Assembly (NCBI RefSeq): GCF_019578655.1
Contig: NC_063258.1
Location: forward strand, 30,384,802-30,448,801
DNA length: 64,000 nucleotides
Reading direction: 5' to 3'
From: Ricinus communis
Lineage: Eukaryota > Streptophyta > Magnoliopsida > Malpighiales > Euphorbiaceae
Shown here: piece after piece, positions 49,886-63,207 of the stretch
How positions within the stretch are numbered: position 1 is the first letter of the stretch
How the letters are laid out: each line of letters begins with the position of its first letter
Made by a program: the position numbers and the translations under genes
Notes under the pieces: model-generated
The model's input: only the letters and a program-made list of their open reading frames with translations
Told to the model about the DNA's origin: nothing
The model's database searches: none

Positions 49886-52800
49886 CTTTACCTCCGACCA
49901 CTATTGTCATCATTTTGTGCTTCAATTATGTGGGTTAAGTCTCAAAACATGGTTTGCTCTTTTAGACCAAAACTACCGACTGAAAAAGTTTGGGATCTCC
50001 AGACCCTTTCATAAAGATTAGATCTGTATATATCAGATTGCGATCTCGAACATCCAAGCATATTAAGATGGAGTATATTGGGTGTGAAATGTTTCATTTG
50101 GACCGTCGTCTATAATTTGGAAGGACCAAAAATGAAAATTGATTTGAACCAGAAAATACTAATCTATATATGTAAACTGTTCTTAATTCAACATGTAAAA
50201 GACAATTCATTATGGTGCCATGTGCTGAGAACCACTTCAACGATCAAGTTAGTATTTGGACAAAATTGAAAATACAATTGCTTAAACATTTGAAAAAATG
50301 ACACTAAAGAATAAACACCTGCAAAATAGACTAATCTAAAGAGATATGATAAACTGATAAAATAAGAGATTTTATCTTTTAAAAGATGGTAAAGATAGAG
50401 AGCGGACATGTCTCTACTGTTGTTAGCTTATATTAGTGTTTCTTTGTCAATCTTTTAAGTTTCTAATATTTAACTGCGACGAGCTATAGCAGCACAAGAT
50501 CACCTTTTTTGGCGAGAATATATAACATAGTTCAATATTTGATATTCTATACTTTTAAAAGTAAATATCATAAGAAGAAATATGGATATTACATAAATAA
50601 GAATTAATAAGTATATCATGATATAAAAAAATAAAAATAAATATTAAAAATTATGAATTACATGTAAATAAATATACTCGTAGCAATCATTAATCATGTT
50701 GATGGAGTAGCAGACTACAATTTTACGGAAAAATGCTTCACCTGGTGTACTAAATCACATATCGACTTAATAGATATTTTTTACGGACCCGATTATTTGA
50801 ACGTCAAATAAATTCTTTTTTTCTCTATCACTCCCATAGAGGGAGAATTTGACACATTCATAATGGAGGACTATAAAACTCCTATAGAAAGAGAATTCAA
50901 TATTATATTATTTTTTAAAAGTTATATTATTTGTTTATTAAAATTAATTAATATAAAATAAAAAGAAAAATCACCATTAAGCTAAAGATGATCAGAAATT
51001 GATAAAAAATGAAACTTCAAGGATAAGAAATTAGAATAAAAAAAAGAAGACGTAAGACGGCTAGAATTTTGTTATTAAATAAATTTATGGTACAATTCTT
51101 TATTAACTAAATAATTGAATTATATTTTGTTGGTAAATATAAACACGTCCCTTTATAATTTGTTAGAATAATTTGTCCGGATCAAAAAGGTAAAAATGTA
51201 AGGTGTTTTTATTCTTTTTGAGTCATATGTAATAGTGCAAATGAGCAATATCTTGATTGCACTTAATGAAATTTGAGTTTGGAGTTAGAGTTTTGTAATA
51301 AAATTTGGATTTTTTTTTTAAATAATAGTTTTTATCTTAATTAATGCTGTTGTAGAGACTTAGAATCACTCCTCCATTAAATAAATTGAATTTTCTCTCT
51401 GCCTTGTCGTCTCTCTCTTCTCTTTTCTCTCTCTTTCTCTATGTCTCTTTTTATTTTAGAAACAATGGCATCCAACTCAATAAACAAGAACAAATAAAAA
51501 AAAAAATCGTTTTCAAAGGTGTAGTAAATTATTAATTACATCAGCATCTTCATAATTTATAGAATTATTTGAATTTTCAGCTAAATTATTTTTTATTTCA
51601 TCTTCTTCATAATAGAAAATTTGTGCATCTTTCCTTGCATCGCCATTTATTCATCTTCTTCTTCTTCTTTTTCTTTTTTATTGTTCATTGTATATGGGTT
51701 ATACTGTATTTTATCACCACCTTCCATCAAACTATCGTATTCATTAAATCCAAATATCTCTTCCAGTAATTGTATGTGTCGGTTATTATACGAATCATCT
51801 ATTGAAAAAGCAAGTGCAAGAGAAAAAGATTAAATTTTTTTTACAGATTTTGGTTTTATTTAACATGCTCAAAAATCTTTCACTCAATCCTAGCTTTATG
51901 GCAATCCATAAATTAAATTGTATTATCTAGTTGTTGAAATTAAATTGTTTTAGTTTTCAATGATCTTTTTATGAATTGTACCTAGATTAATGTGAAAAAA
52001 AAAGAAAAAAAATTGGTGTTCATTGTTAAACATTAGAATCGAAAAAAAAAAAAGACTTTGATAAGATTTATGATGACAACTTGTGTATCTTTAACGACGG
52101 TAATATATTATTTTATAATAGTGCCAAAAAAATTAATGTGTTTTGGTAATTTAACTTTTCATTTTGCTAGCTGATCTAAATCAAACTGATATGTTTAGCA
52201 ACATTTTTATAGTAAATTGTATAACATTATAGTTAATATTTAAATATTAATTCACTAAAATCTAATTAACTTATAATTTATATATTTATTATTTTCACAA
52301 ATATGTTAATTTAACTACATAATTGTTTTAATTAATTAATAGAATAAAATTATTCATGCGCGAAGAACTTGATTGGTTACCAATTACAAGGTGAAAGGTA
52401 AAGACTGCTGCATTTTGGATTAAAAAATAAATAAATAAAAGAAAGAAAGAAAAAAAAAAAAAAAAAAGAGAACTCCATTTTTTCTAAATAAGGATAGTAG
52501 AATCTTTGGACAAGAGATAAAATGTACTAGTATCCAAACACACCCATTAAAGGGCACACCAACCAAGAACTTTCGGGAAGAGAACCCATCTGGCTAAAGA
52601 GGATCAGGCAACACTAAAAAGCCAACAGTTTTGACGAGCACGCTAACTACAGAATCGCTCCACATAGACTCCATTTTAATAGCCCCATCATAAGTGGTTC
52701 CTAATTCAGCCAAATCTTGGAACTACCGTCCGCTTTGTCTGCCCCTTTCTTTCGTTATTGCATGGTAGTGTGGTATTGGATCAAATTACGACCATACCCT

Positions 52801-54838
52801 TTACATACATTATAATTACAATCCCGTCTTTTCTACTTGACGGTTGAATTAGTTAATACTAATTTCATCTCATATTATTTTTTCGCCTTTTCAAATTATT
52901 TTTTATATTATTTATTATTTATATAAATTTGATATTAATATTAAAATTTATTTTATTTTATTTTAATTCTGAATTAGATATAAAAATATCGAAATATTTA
53001 TAAAAAATAAATCATAATTAAATTTAGCAAATACTTTATTAATCTAAATCAACTACTAAAAATAAATATGTAAATATAAAATATATTTGTTAATTATTAA
53101 GATTAGTCATTGCACTAAAAGGTGTACTAATTATTAATCATTATATTCAAAAAATATATAAACCTTTTAATAATATTAGAATAATTATTTTTAAAGTCTG
53201 ATTTTTTTTAATTTCTAGTATTTTATTTATCCCAATAGATTAAAAACTCAGTAGTGTATCTTTTATACTTTATTTTATTTAAGAATATTTATGGTTCAAG
53301 ATATTTTATCTTTTAAGTATATGAAAATCTAATAATAATTAAGAGTTCAAGATTTTGCTATTTTTATTAATTTAGTAATATAATTTAATTTTATAGTTAG
53401 AAAGGTTATTGAAAGTGCTTAAATATTTTTATTTTTATTTTTATATCTTGTACCATTTATTTAAAATAAAATAGAAGTCGATATCAATATTGAATAATTA
53501 TTAATATTATTGAATAATATCCCATACTAAGAAAAAGAAAGAGCAAGCGGCGCCAACTTAAGACACCCAGATCATAATCAACTAAACAGCAGAAATGATA
53601 AAAAAATATAGATTGAGTAAATAATTGAGAATCTTGTCCCATTAATTAATTTATTAAGGCAAATGTGACCCAATAGAATCCTCATTCCTTACATTTTCTA
53701 TGGTTTATAAGGGCGATACCAGAAGAAACCATAGATTATGAATTATTCACAGATGGGGGCCATGCTACTGCTACAAGAAGAAGAAAGAGCACTAGTGTCT
53801 ATCTTGACCGCATCTCTTCTCTCCAAAAAGTGGATTAGCCGATTAATTATGAAATTTTAAAGAATTTGGTCAATAACAAGTGGCACTTAAGAGATAAATT
53901 AAAAAGATATTCAGGAGATAAGGACGGGTTTATCAGTTCAACGTCCACATCATCGACCTAGTTTCATTGGATAACAATTTAGATATTCTTGTTTAATCAA
54001 AGTTGGCATAATAATAATACTAAAATCACATACTAGTTTGATACTCTCTTTCTTGATCTTATTCTACCATTTGTTTGTTATTGAAGGAATACTAATGGTT
54101 ATGGCAAAATCGATCTAACAGAGGCACACCCATAGACTTAGCTTAGCTGACGATAGGCACACAGTCTTTACTTACTTGAGCTTGTCGATAATATGACTTA
54201 GCTCGAGCTCTGCTAAATTGCATGGTGCATGGTCCATATCGGCAGCTGAAAATAGCTAAGAATACTTAATCAGTAGAAGTCGGACCAATTTAGATTAGGT
54301 GGGCATGGGCGCCGGAGAATTTAAAAATCAAAGAAACATTTATTAGAGTCTGAAATGGTTCATGAACCCAAAAAGCATAGGGGGCAAGTGTAACAACTAA
54401 AGAAGATATAGACATAATAAAAAACAACTTCCAAATTCCGGAGGGGAAAATTAGATAAAAATGATACCCAAAAAGAAGATACAATTTCAAAGACAAATCG
54501 GATGATTTAACAAACAGAACATAACAAAACAAACTGTGCTACCCCCATTCCGGCAGGCCCTAAGATATCTTCTTGTCTGTACACAAAAAGCAGCAATCTT
54601 TTCTTCTTCTTCTTCTTTTTTTTTTTTTCCTTTTTTCTTCTTCTTGATTTCTCAACTGCCCCAAAAAACCGAGATTCTTGAAATCTCTCTCCCATCTACT
54701 AATATTTACAGAAGTAATTACTGTAATTACCGAATTCACCTTCATATTCACATAAGTCAGAGAGAGAACAATTAGTCCAAAAGGCCACCGGAATCAACTA
54801 AATCCCGCCGTTGCAAAAGAATAGAATTCAACTTCATT

Positions 54839-55966
54839 TCATTTCACCAGCTCCGAAACCCACCCAACATCAGGCGCAGACGGAGTCGGGTCAACCCGAC
54901 CTAGCGAGTTCTCCTTGCTAAGTTTTGCATATATCTTTGCCCTTAAATCTCTTCCTGATTCCACTCTCTCCATTACAGGCTCTTCATCAAGACTGCAATC
55001 CCAGAAATCCTGCTGACCCGGTCCAACCCGAGATATGATCCGGGTCGGAGTAGTTGGTAGGCTACAGAAATTGGGTCGAAGAGATGACCCACGAGAGGAT
55101 CCAAACCCAGGTCTATTTTGCATGACCCAGGAAGCAGTTGCGTGTCCAATTTTCATTTTACCCAGCTGCAAACTGCGCATAGACGCAACAAGCTCACTCG
55201 CCGAGTTGAATGACCCGAATGACCCTCCTGTCACTTGAGGGCTACTCGGTGAAATCGGTGGCGAATCCGAAGGAGACAATGGCGGCGAAGTTAAAATCGA
55301 CGTTGGAGAAGAACCAAATGATCCCGCCTTAGTAAAGTACGAGTCGAAATGATGCCTCAAAGGCGACCCAATTTCCATGTCGCTCGGACCCGATCCAGAC
55401 CTGTTACCTCTGGGGCTCTGCTGCGGCAAAACCCGAAGCTGATCAGGGGTATGGGCAAAAAAACAGACTTGACGGCGACAAGCCGGGCCATCTTTACACG
55501 GCTGGGTGCGATAGCGAGCCGGGTGCAGCCAGCACTCGAAAACACCATGGGCAAACTCACACGCATCACCTTTTTTACATCCACCTTTCCGAAAGTCTGG
55601 GCAGGCGGTCCCAGAGTAATGATACCGGCGGGGGTCTCTACGGCGAGCTTTTTCTCCGGGATGAGCGTACGGACATTCAGTCCAGTCATGTGACTGGCCA
55701 CGTGCGCAGCGTCGAACTTTGAACTCGTACATGCGAAAATGATCGCATGAAAAAGCATCAACAGCCACGTCAAAGTCGTCGCTAAACGAGTCAGGCTCGT
55801 TCGAGGGTAAGTAACGGTGGAGCGCCGTTAAGGAATCAAGGAAAGGGGAAGTAGTGGCGTTACTGAATGGGGAAGGTAACGGTGACGTAGGCTCGTCGAG
55901 AAATGGGTCCCATGATGGGATTTGGACAGTTGGATTCGAATGTGGAAGATGTTCTCCGATCATCAT
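54839..55966 (-). CDS. Arginine-rich tandem CCCH zinc finger protein (plant RR-TZF)
   Basis: An intronless frame of 375 residues starting MMIGE, a start shared by the TZF2/TZF3 type. An arginine-rich domain at about 74-112 has [16 protein letters not shown]. Two fingers follow in the plant-specific pattern: C122-x7-C130-x5-C136-x3-H140, 16 residues, then C157-x5-C163-x4-C168-x3-H172. The C-terminal part is Ser/Pro-rich and ends with conserved blocks [20 protein letters not shown] and DVGWVSELV. Known RR-TZF proteins bind AU-rich RNA, localise to P-bodies and stress granules, and modulate ABA, GA and stress responses. Codon use is GC-richer than in the surrounding DNA, as is common for intronless members. 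A TATA-like sequence (TTTATATTTC on the minus strand) is near 56036-56047. Overlapping frames on either strand within it are shadows. Confidence 0.96.
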   Translation of the reverse strand: MMIGEHLPHSNPTVQIPSWDPFLDEPTSPLPSPFSNATTSPFLDSLTALHRYLPSNEPDSFSDDFDVAVDAFSCDHFRMYEFKVRRCARGQSHDWTECPYAHPGEKARRRDPRRYHYSGTACPDFRKGGCKKGDACEFAHGVFECWLHPARYRTQPCKDGPACRRQVCFFAHTPDQLRVLPQQSPRGNRSGSGPSDMEIGSPLRHHFDSYFTKAGSFGSSPTSILTSPPLSPSDSPPISPSSPQVTGGSFGSFNSASELVASMRSLQLGKMKIGHATASWVMQNRPGFGSSRGSSLRPNFCSLPTTPTRIISRVGPGQQDFWDCSLDEEPVMERVESGRDLRAKIYAKLSKENSLGRVDPTPSAPDVGWVSELVK

Positions 55967-57970
55967 TTTTGGACATTATCAGCGAGAAGGATTTTTGAAT
56001 GGAGTTGGTGTGAGGAGAAGATGATGTGTGTCTCTTGAAATATAAACTGTTAGTTTTAACCATGGTTAGGTTCTACTTAACTATGGTTTGCGTTTAGAAA
56101 TAAAATCTATCTCAACTTGATTTCAATAGTACTGATTTTGGATGACGGACTTATCTTCACCGTTGATCTTAATCATGATATCGATTGATTCTTTTCATGG
56201 GCCCAACCACTAGTGACTGTGACAGAAAAATCAATCTAGTCTTGTGACGGTATAACTTTGCATGTTTGTCGAAACCGACGGCTTACTGCTGGGTACCTTT
56301 GGATATTTTGAGGTTATTGTCATATATCGCAGGATAATCGCTGGAAATATCGTGATAGAGCTACTATTTTAAAGGTGGATAGTAAATATAAAAAATTATT
56401 AGTTCTAATTGTAATATATATATATTAATTTTTAAAATTTAAATTTTTTGAATGTAATTTTATAATTTTTATTATCTTATTAATTAATAAAATTATATTC
56501 TTATCAAACACCCATTCTCATTTTAAAATAATATATTTATTATATTTTAATATTATATTAATTAATAAATAATTTCTTAATCGGATGTCAATTCTATTTT
56601 AAAGAATATAAATTAATTATATTTTAATATTATATTAATTGAAAAATTAATTTTTAATTAGTTAATAATTTTAATTTTAGAAAGATTTTAAATTATAATT
56701 CTAATATTATATTTAATAATAAATTAAATTTTAATTATATAATAAAATTATAATTCTAAAAATTAGTATATCAAGTATGTATCAAGTTATATAATATTAT
56801 AATTAATTAATAATATTTTTAAAATAATTTTTATTTTTTTGTACAAATAAAATTTTAAAATTTTAAAAATTAAAAAATTAAAAATAATTAATTTGCTATG
56901 ATTTTTTAGAATATTAAAAATTAATATTACGAACTAAAAATAGTATATTAATTAGATTTTAATGTTATATTAATTAAATTTTATAATTAGATAATAATTT
57001 TATTATAGAAAATAATATTTTAAAATTATAATAAATTAAATTTTTAATTATATAGTAAATTTCTAATTTTAAAAATTAATAATGTTAAGTATATTGATAT
57101 ATTAATTTATAATATTAAAATTAATTAATAAGTATTTTTATATTATTATATTAATAAAAATTTAAGAATTAAGAATATTTAAAATAATTAATTTACTATT
57201 ATGTTTTAAATTTTATAAAATAATATTAAATATTATAATTAAAAGCGCAATACATACTGAACGGCCAGGAAAATAAGTTGATTGGCTATAAAGAGCTTTT
57301 ACAGTAATGTAACTTGGATACGATATTTTGGAGAGAAATAATGAGAAGTAACATGCAGGATTTGAGAAAAAGGAAGGGACACGTGGAAGAGAGAGCGTGT
57401 AAGTGGCAGCCATGCGGAAAAGGGCGTATTTTGAGTGTTGGTTTGGTTGGGTGCATTACGCCCATTTGTCATGAAATCTCTGCAAAGTCTGAGAGCCACG
57501 AACCATTTTGCAGTTAGGGTCCCACCAGTATGGTTAAGGAAAGCTTCCAGTGCATGCTAGCCCATTCCTTTTATTTTGATGCTTTAACATGCGCTGCAGC
57601 TTAATATATTTTATTTCAAATATAGGACAGGCCTATTTGGCATAGTTACTTGGTATTAAAAGACATAAATTTATATTAGATTAACAATAAATTTTTTAGT
57701 TAAAATTTTAATTTAAAATATTAAATATATAATTATATCGAGTTTAAAATAATAATTATAATTTATAAAAGTTATATCTAATATATTTAAATTTTTAAAT
57801 AAAAAATAGAAATTTTTATTTCATTTCTTATAAATTACTTTTAATATATATATATATATCAATTTTATTTATTATCTAGAAAACACAGTTAAAATTTTAG
57901 ATAAAAATTAAAAGGTATATTCTTTTATCGGTCACAATTTCAAATTGCCTAATGTTAGAAGTTTTTAATA

Positions 57971-58011
<41 letters not shown>

Positions 58012-58152
58012 TAATAATTGAAATGATCAAAATATTTTTATAATTATTATTTATTAATTTTGTTTTATTATAATTTTATATAATTTAATTTAATTATTTA
58101 TTTTAACAGAATTAATTTGTTATATAAAAATAATAAATTTATATCACACTAT

Positions 58153-58206
<54 letters not shown>

Positions 58207-58601
58207 TTATAATATCAAATTAGAAAAAATGATATTTTGATTTTATTATATTAATTTATTTTATGTATTCGTCGGTATTATATTATAATATTTTATTTAT
58301 AAATTATTTTTTATTTAATTTTTATTAATATTATTAAAAAATTTAATATAACAGTGTATATATAGATTATTTAAATTTTAAATTTATTACATTTTAAATA
58401 TTTGAAAACAATCTAATTATGTGTATATATTTAAAAACTGAAATATAAAAAAATCGCAGTCATAATATAAAATTATGAAGAAATATATTATATATTTTCT
58501 AATAATAAAAGTAATAATTTTTTCTTATTTATTTTATATACTGTTCTTATATTGTTATTTATTTTATGTTAATTTCTATTATTAATATTATTTGCTATGA
58601 T
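55967..58601. other. CCCH gene promoter side and AT-rich intergenic region
   Basis: 55967-56350 is of mixed composition and is the likely promoter and leader of the CCCH gene. 56350-57240 and 57600-58600 are extremely AT-rich with TA microsatellites at about 57974-58007 and 58157-58201. A GC-richer island at 57280-57600 has no recognised gene. Confidence 0.55.
58157..58201. repeat. (TA)n microsatellite
   Basis: About 22 TA units; a second shorter run is at about 57974-58007. Confidence 0.95.
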
Positions 58602-58606
58602 ATAAA

Positions 58607-58826
58607 ACTTGAAAGAAATAACTTAAGAATTAGGTTTTCATTATTGTATTATGATATCAAAAAGAGATACATCAGCCTTATATTTATACTTATATGTAAG
58701 ACTTTGATAGAAACTAAATAACAAACTCTTAATAGCTAGACTCTAAATTTAAAAGATAAATACTTATCATATCCCAAATTTAAAAGATAAATACTTATCA
58801 TATCCTAACAACTCAAAATCTAAACA
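58607..58826 (-). repeat. 3' LTR of the Copia element
   Basis: 220 bp. It contains two copies of an AATTTAAAAGATAAATACTT unit (about 31 bp) where the 5' LTR has one. Confidence 0.93.
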
Positions 58827-58829
58827 CTC

Positions 58830-61800
58830 CTCCCTCAAGTTGGTGCATAAATATCATACATGCTCAACTTGCCTGCATAAAGAACATGTGATTCGGGAGA
58901 TCGCTTTGGTAAGGATATCGATCTTCGGAACATACTTTAGGCAATTCTATGATATTCTCATCCAACTTCTCTTTGATAAAAAATCTGTCAACCTCTACAT
59001 GCTTTGTCCGTCATCTTTGGATTATAAGCTATATCACGTGTTGCTTTATTGTCACATGTAACCTAAATCTTTCAAAATTTGTTTTAACCATAAGGCTTCA
59101 CACACACCAACAACCATTCCTGACCGGGCAACAACATTTTGCTTCTTGCTTCTCCATGTCACAAGATTTCCACCCACAAACGAAAAATATCCCTGCAGTT
59201 GATCGCTCATCATCGATTGATCCAATCAGCATCGGTGTAAACCTCTATGTTTTGCCAATCCATATGTTGAGTGAACAAAATTCATTTTCCATGTGCGGAC
59301 TTCAAATCGTAAGATTCTTATGACATTCATATGTCTTTCTCCGGGGATTATGCATGAATTGGCTAACAATACTCAAAGCATCGCAAGATCGGATCTTGTG
59401 TGAGCTAAATACATTAATCTTCCTACAAGTCTCCGATATTTTCCTTTATCAGCGGGTACTTGGTCTACCTCGATGCACAACTTCGGCCTTCCTCAACTGG
59501 TGTGTCAACTGGTTGACATCGACATTCCAGTTTCATGCAATAAATCCAATGCATACTTCCTTTGGGACGGGAAAAATTCCTTTATTTGATCTTGAAACTT
59601 CAATCCCAAGAAAATATTTCAAGCAACCCAGTCTTTCATTTCAAACTCTTTGGACAAGTATTCTTGTAATGCCTTCCCTCTCTTGGATCATTTCCGTAAC
59701 TACCATGTCATCCACATAGATAATGAGAGCTGATCTTCCCATTTGCCTTCTTTATGAATAAGGTATGGTCTCCATTACTCTCATGATATCCAAAGCTTTC
59801 ATAGACTTTGAAAATCTCCCAAACCATGCCCGTGGAGATTGTTTGATCCATACAACGATTTCTTCAATTTGCAAACTTTCCTATTCGCATTGTTGACATA
59901 CATCCAGGGTGGAAGCTCCATATAGATTTCTTCAGATAATTCACCATGTAAAAAGTATTTTTAACATCAAACTACTGTAATGACCAATCCAAATTTGCAG
60001 CCAAGGATAATAACACTCTACAAAGATCGATTTTAGCTCGGAGAGAAGGTTTTAGTGTAATCAATCCCATAGATTTGAGTGTATCCTTTTGCTACCAATC
60101 TTGCTTTGAATCGCTCGATTGTGCCATCTGCTTTATACTTTATGGTGTAGACCCAACGACACCCTACTGGTTTCTTTCCTGCTGGACAATCAACAAGCTC
60201 CCATGTTTCATTCTTTTGCAAGGCTTTCATTTTATCGTTCATGGCAGCTTTCCATTTTGGATCAGTTAAAGCTTCCTGAACACTGTTAGGAATAGATACA
60301 GTAGATAATTGATTTGACAGTGACTTATTTGATTTTTGACAGATTATGATTCGACACATAATGACTCATTGGGTATTTAACTTTACTAGAAATTTCAAGC
60401 TCATAACTAAGTTTAGGAATACCTCTGGTGGATCGTTCTGGTAATTATTTTCTCGGTGGATCGGGTTCAAGAATAGGAATATCTTCAGCAGGTGATTGGC
60501 GTGGTATTTCAGCTTGGGATTGAGGGTCTTCTTCACTTGAGGACTCTTCTTCAATCAATGGAGTTAGATCTTCTTGCTCAATACGTATCCCATGATTTTC
60601 TGAGTGATCACCAACACCATTATCAACCACTTCATACTCCTCCTGAAATTGATAATCTAATGTCTGAATTTCTTCATGTCTCTCCTCTGGAAATTCAGAC
60701 TCAAAATACATCACATCTTCATGAAAGACTACATCTATGGATATGAACATACGTCGAGTTGGAGGATGATAACACCTGTACCCCTTTTTATTTGTTGCAT
60801 ATCCAAGAAACACACATCTTATTGATCGAGGAGCAAGCTTATGGCGGTGATGTTTATGAATATGTACAAATACTACACAGCCGAAGACACGAGGAGGTAA
60901 GTTTGATGTTGATAGAGCAGTTGTAGTATCATTAAGAACTACGAAAGGTGTCCGAAAATCAAGAGTCCTGTGAAGGACTTCGGTTAATTAAATACGGTGA
61001 TAAGAGCTTCTCCCCAATATGATAATGGCATTTTTGCATGAAGCAATGAGGCACGAACAAGTTCTAGTAAATGCCTATTCTTTCTTTTAGCTACCCCATT
61101 TTGTTGGGTGTATAAACACATGTACTTTGATTGACAATTCTATTTTCTTCCAAATAATGCTTCATTTCAGAGTTATGGTATTCACCACCATTATCGCTGC
61201 GAAGCACTTGAATATGTGCATTATATTGAGTCTTAACATGTGTATGAGATTTCTGAAATAATGCACTCATATCACTCTTAGATTTCATTAAGCACACCCA
61301 AGTCATCCTTGTGCAATCATCGATAAAAGTAACAAACCAACGAGATCCCCCCAAAGTTGAAATTTTAGATGGACCCCAAACATCAGAATGAACAATCATA
61401 AAAGGTAAATGACCTCTATTAAAACTTGATGAAAAAGAGCTTCGATGACTCTTGGCAAGTTCACAAACATCACAACGAAAAATAGAAACATCAATGTTGT
61501 TAAACAAACTAGGAAATAACTTTTTTAGGTAGCCAAAAGAAGCATGCCCTAGTCACATGTTGTAACAAGATTTACGCTTCATTTTTTCCTTCTTTAGACC
61601 ATCCATTGCAAACGCATGATGCAACTTGGAAGAAGTATTCGATTGCATGTCCAAGTAGTACAAATTCCTTTAATACCACGACCAATCATCCGCTTCGTTT
61701 GGATATCCTTAAAACAATGAAATTGGGCCAAAAATAACAATACAAGACAAAGCCGATGTTATTTGGGAAGCGGATAAAAGGCTGTAATTTAATGATGGAA

Positions 61801-62961
61801 CAATTAAAACTGAGTCTAAATTTAAAGAATTGGTGGCAGTAATAGATCCCTCTCCAATAATTGGAACCTCATTACCATTTGCTATCAAAACAGATTTTTG
61901 TAAGGATGGTCTAAGTTTCTTAACCTGTCCAGAATCAAATGTCATATGATTTGAAGCACCAGAATCAATTATCCATGTATTATCACAAACAGATGTAGAA
62001 ATATTAAACACCTTACCTTCCTTGCTTGTGGTTGCTACTAATGTTGAAGTTGATTCAACATTGTCCTCACTTGTTTTGGTTTTAGCAACAGGGGAAATCA
62101 GGAAATTCTTAGCTTTCCTTCTTTGTGGTCCTCGATTCTGATCCCACCAATTTGGATAGCCTACAAGCTCAAAGCAACAATCTTTGATGTGGCCTGACTT
62201 ATTACAATGAGTACATTTTTGTGTGGACTTTCTAATACCAATAGATGTCTTTGACTTGTTGCGAATCACCATAGCAGCAGCATCGGAGTCTCCATAGTCT
62301 CCTTTTAATGTTACATGGCGGTTCTCCTCTCGTCGAATCAGGGCATAGCTTTCTTCTAGGCCTGAAGTAGACTCCTGACGTAGGATTTCTCTGCGAACCT
62401 GCTCAAAGTGATCATCCAGTCCAGCTAAAAATATATGCACCCGTAGTCGTTCAATAGTTTTTTTGTACGCAACCACATCATCAGGATCCTTCATGACCAC
62501 TTTGTCTCTGTGATCCAATTCCTGAAAAATTGCAGTTAGTTCTCCATAATATTCAGAGAGAGATCTTCTATTATGTTTGGCTACAAATGCTTTCTGGTTT
62601 AAGGCGAAGAGTTGCAACTCATCACTGCCATTATAGAAAGCTTTTGATAAAGCAGTCCAGATTTCATGGGCAGTGGATAAGCGTAAATATCGCTTCATAA
62701 TCTCTGGACTCATAGACATTAGCGACCATCTTTTCACCTTTTGGTTTTCAAAGATACCACTTTTCATACCCATCCTCCGATTCGGTGGTTTTATTTTTCC
62801 GAATATAGGAAAGCTTTTCTCTTTCAAAGAATATGCATTTCCATTAGTTGAGACCATACATCATAATTTGATTCTGTAAGCGTAATTCCTGCATTGAATG
62901 CTCCTTCAGATTGAATGATAATAGGTTTCGATCCAGATGGTTCACCATCTCTACCACTCAT
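58830..62961 (-). pseudogene. Copia gag-pol remnant
   Basis: The gag start MSGRDGEPSGS is at 62961 and meets a stop and frame shifts near 62835. An open stretch (62857-61709) then carries the gag core with LSTAHEIWTALSKAFY, a zinc knuckle CTHCNKSGHIKDC and the protease site IIDSGASNHMT. Integrase at 61507-61091 has HSDVWGPSK and RSDNGGEY; after a frameshift the third catalytic residue, normally Glu in the ERKN context, reads Lys (near 61100). A linker with YRCYHPPTRR follows at 60813-60445. Reverse transcriptase begins at about 60290 (ALQKNETWELVDCP, GCRWVYTIKYKADG). The YVDD box is at about 59715, followed by a frameshift. RNase H traces (CDNKATRDIAYNP) lie near 59020. The element cannot make its own polyprotein. 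Confidence 0.92.
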
Positions 62962-63013
62962 GTTGTTTTAAGTGTTTCAAAGCCTTTTTTTTTTTTGGTA
63001 GGCTCTGATACCA

Positions 63014-63202
63014 ACTTGAAAAAAATAACCTAAGAATTAGGTTTTCATTATTGTATTCTGATATCAAAAAGAGATACATCAGCCTTATATTTATACTTAT
63101 ATGTAAGACTTTGATAGAAACTAAATAACAAACTCTTAATAGCTAGACTCTAAATTTAAAAGATAAATACTTATCATATCCTAACAACTCAAAATCTCAA
63201 CA
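63014..63202 (-). repeat. 5' LTR of the Copia element
   Basis: 189 bp, starting TGTTGAGATTTTGAG on the minus strand and ending TTCAAGT directly before the primer binding site. Confidence 0.93.
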
Positions 63203-63207
63203 ATAAA

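Larger units (their letters stand above)
47020..54838. other. Long AT-rich intergenic region without a recognised gene
   Basis: No supported gene in about 7.8 kb. Microsatellites are at 49210-49233 (TA) and 49816-49882 (CA then TA). GC-richer patches lie at 48840-49030, 52550-52830 and 53690-53830; I see no coding frame or RNA gene in them. The section 54290-54838 adjoins the CCCH stop codon and is its probable 3' UTR; it includes a TTC/CTT-rich run near 54600-54650. Confidence 0.55.
58607..63202 (-). mobile_element. Ty1/Copia LTR retrotransposon, complete ends, coding region broken
   Basis: About 4.6 kb on the minus strand. The LTRs are 63014-63202 (5') and 58607-58826 (3'). A primer site TGGTATCAGAGCC (initiator Met tRNA type) directly follows the 5' LTR, and a purine tract GAGGGAGGAG precedes the 3' LTR. 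A 5-bp target duplication ATAAA occurs at 58602-58606 and 63203-63207. Gene order is gag, protease, integrase, reverse transcriptase, RNase H, which defines Copia. Apart from a 31-bp duplication in the 3' LTR, the LTRs differ at only about four sites, so the insertion is recent, yet the reading frame is interrupted many times. Confidence 0.95.

Noticed and set aside
55349..55773. Frames of 114 and 138 codons overlapping the CCCH gene
   Set aside because: They overlap conserved zinc-finger codons in other frames and are shadows of the GC-rich coding sequence.
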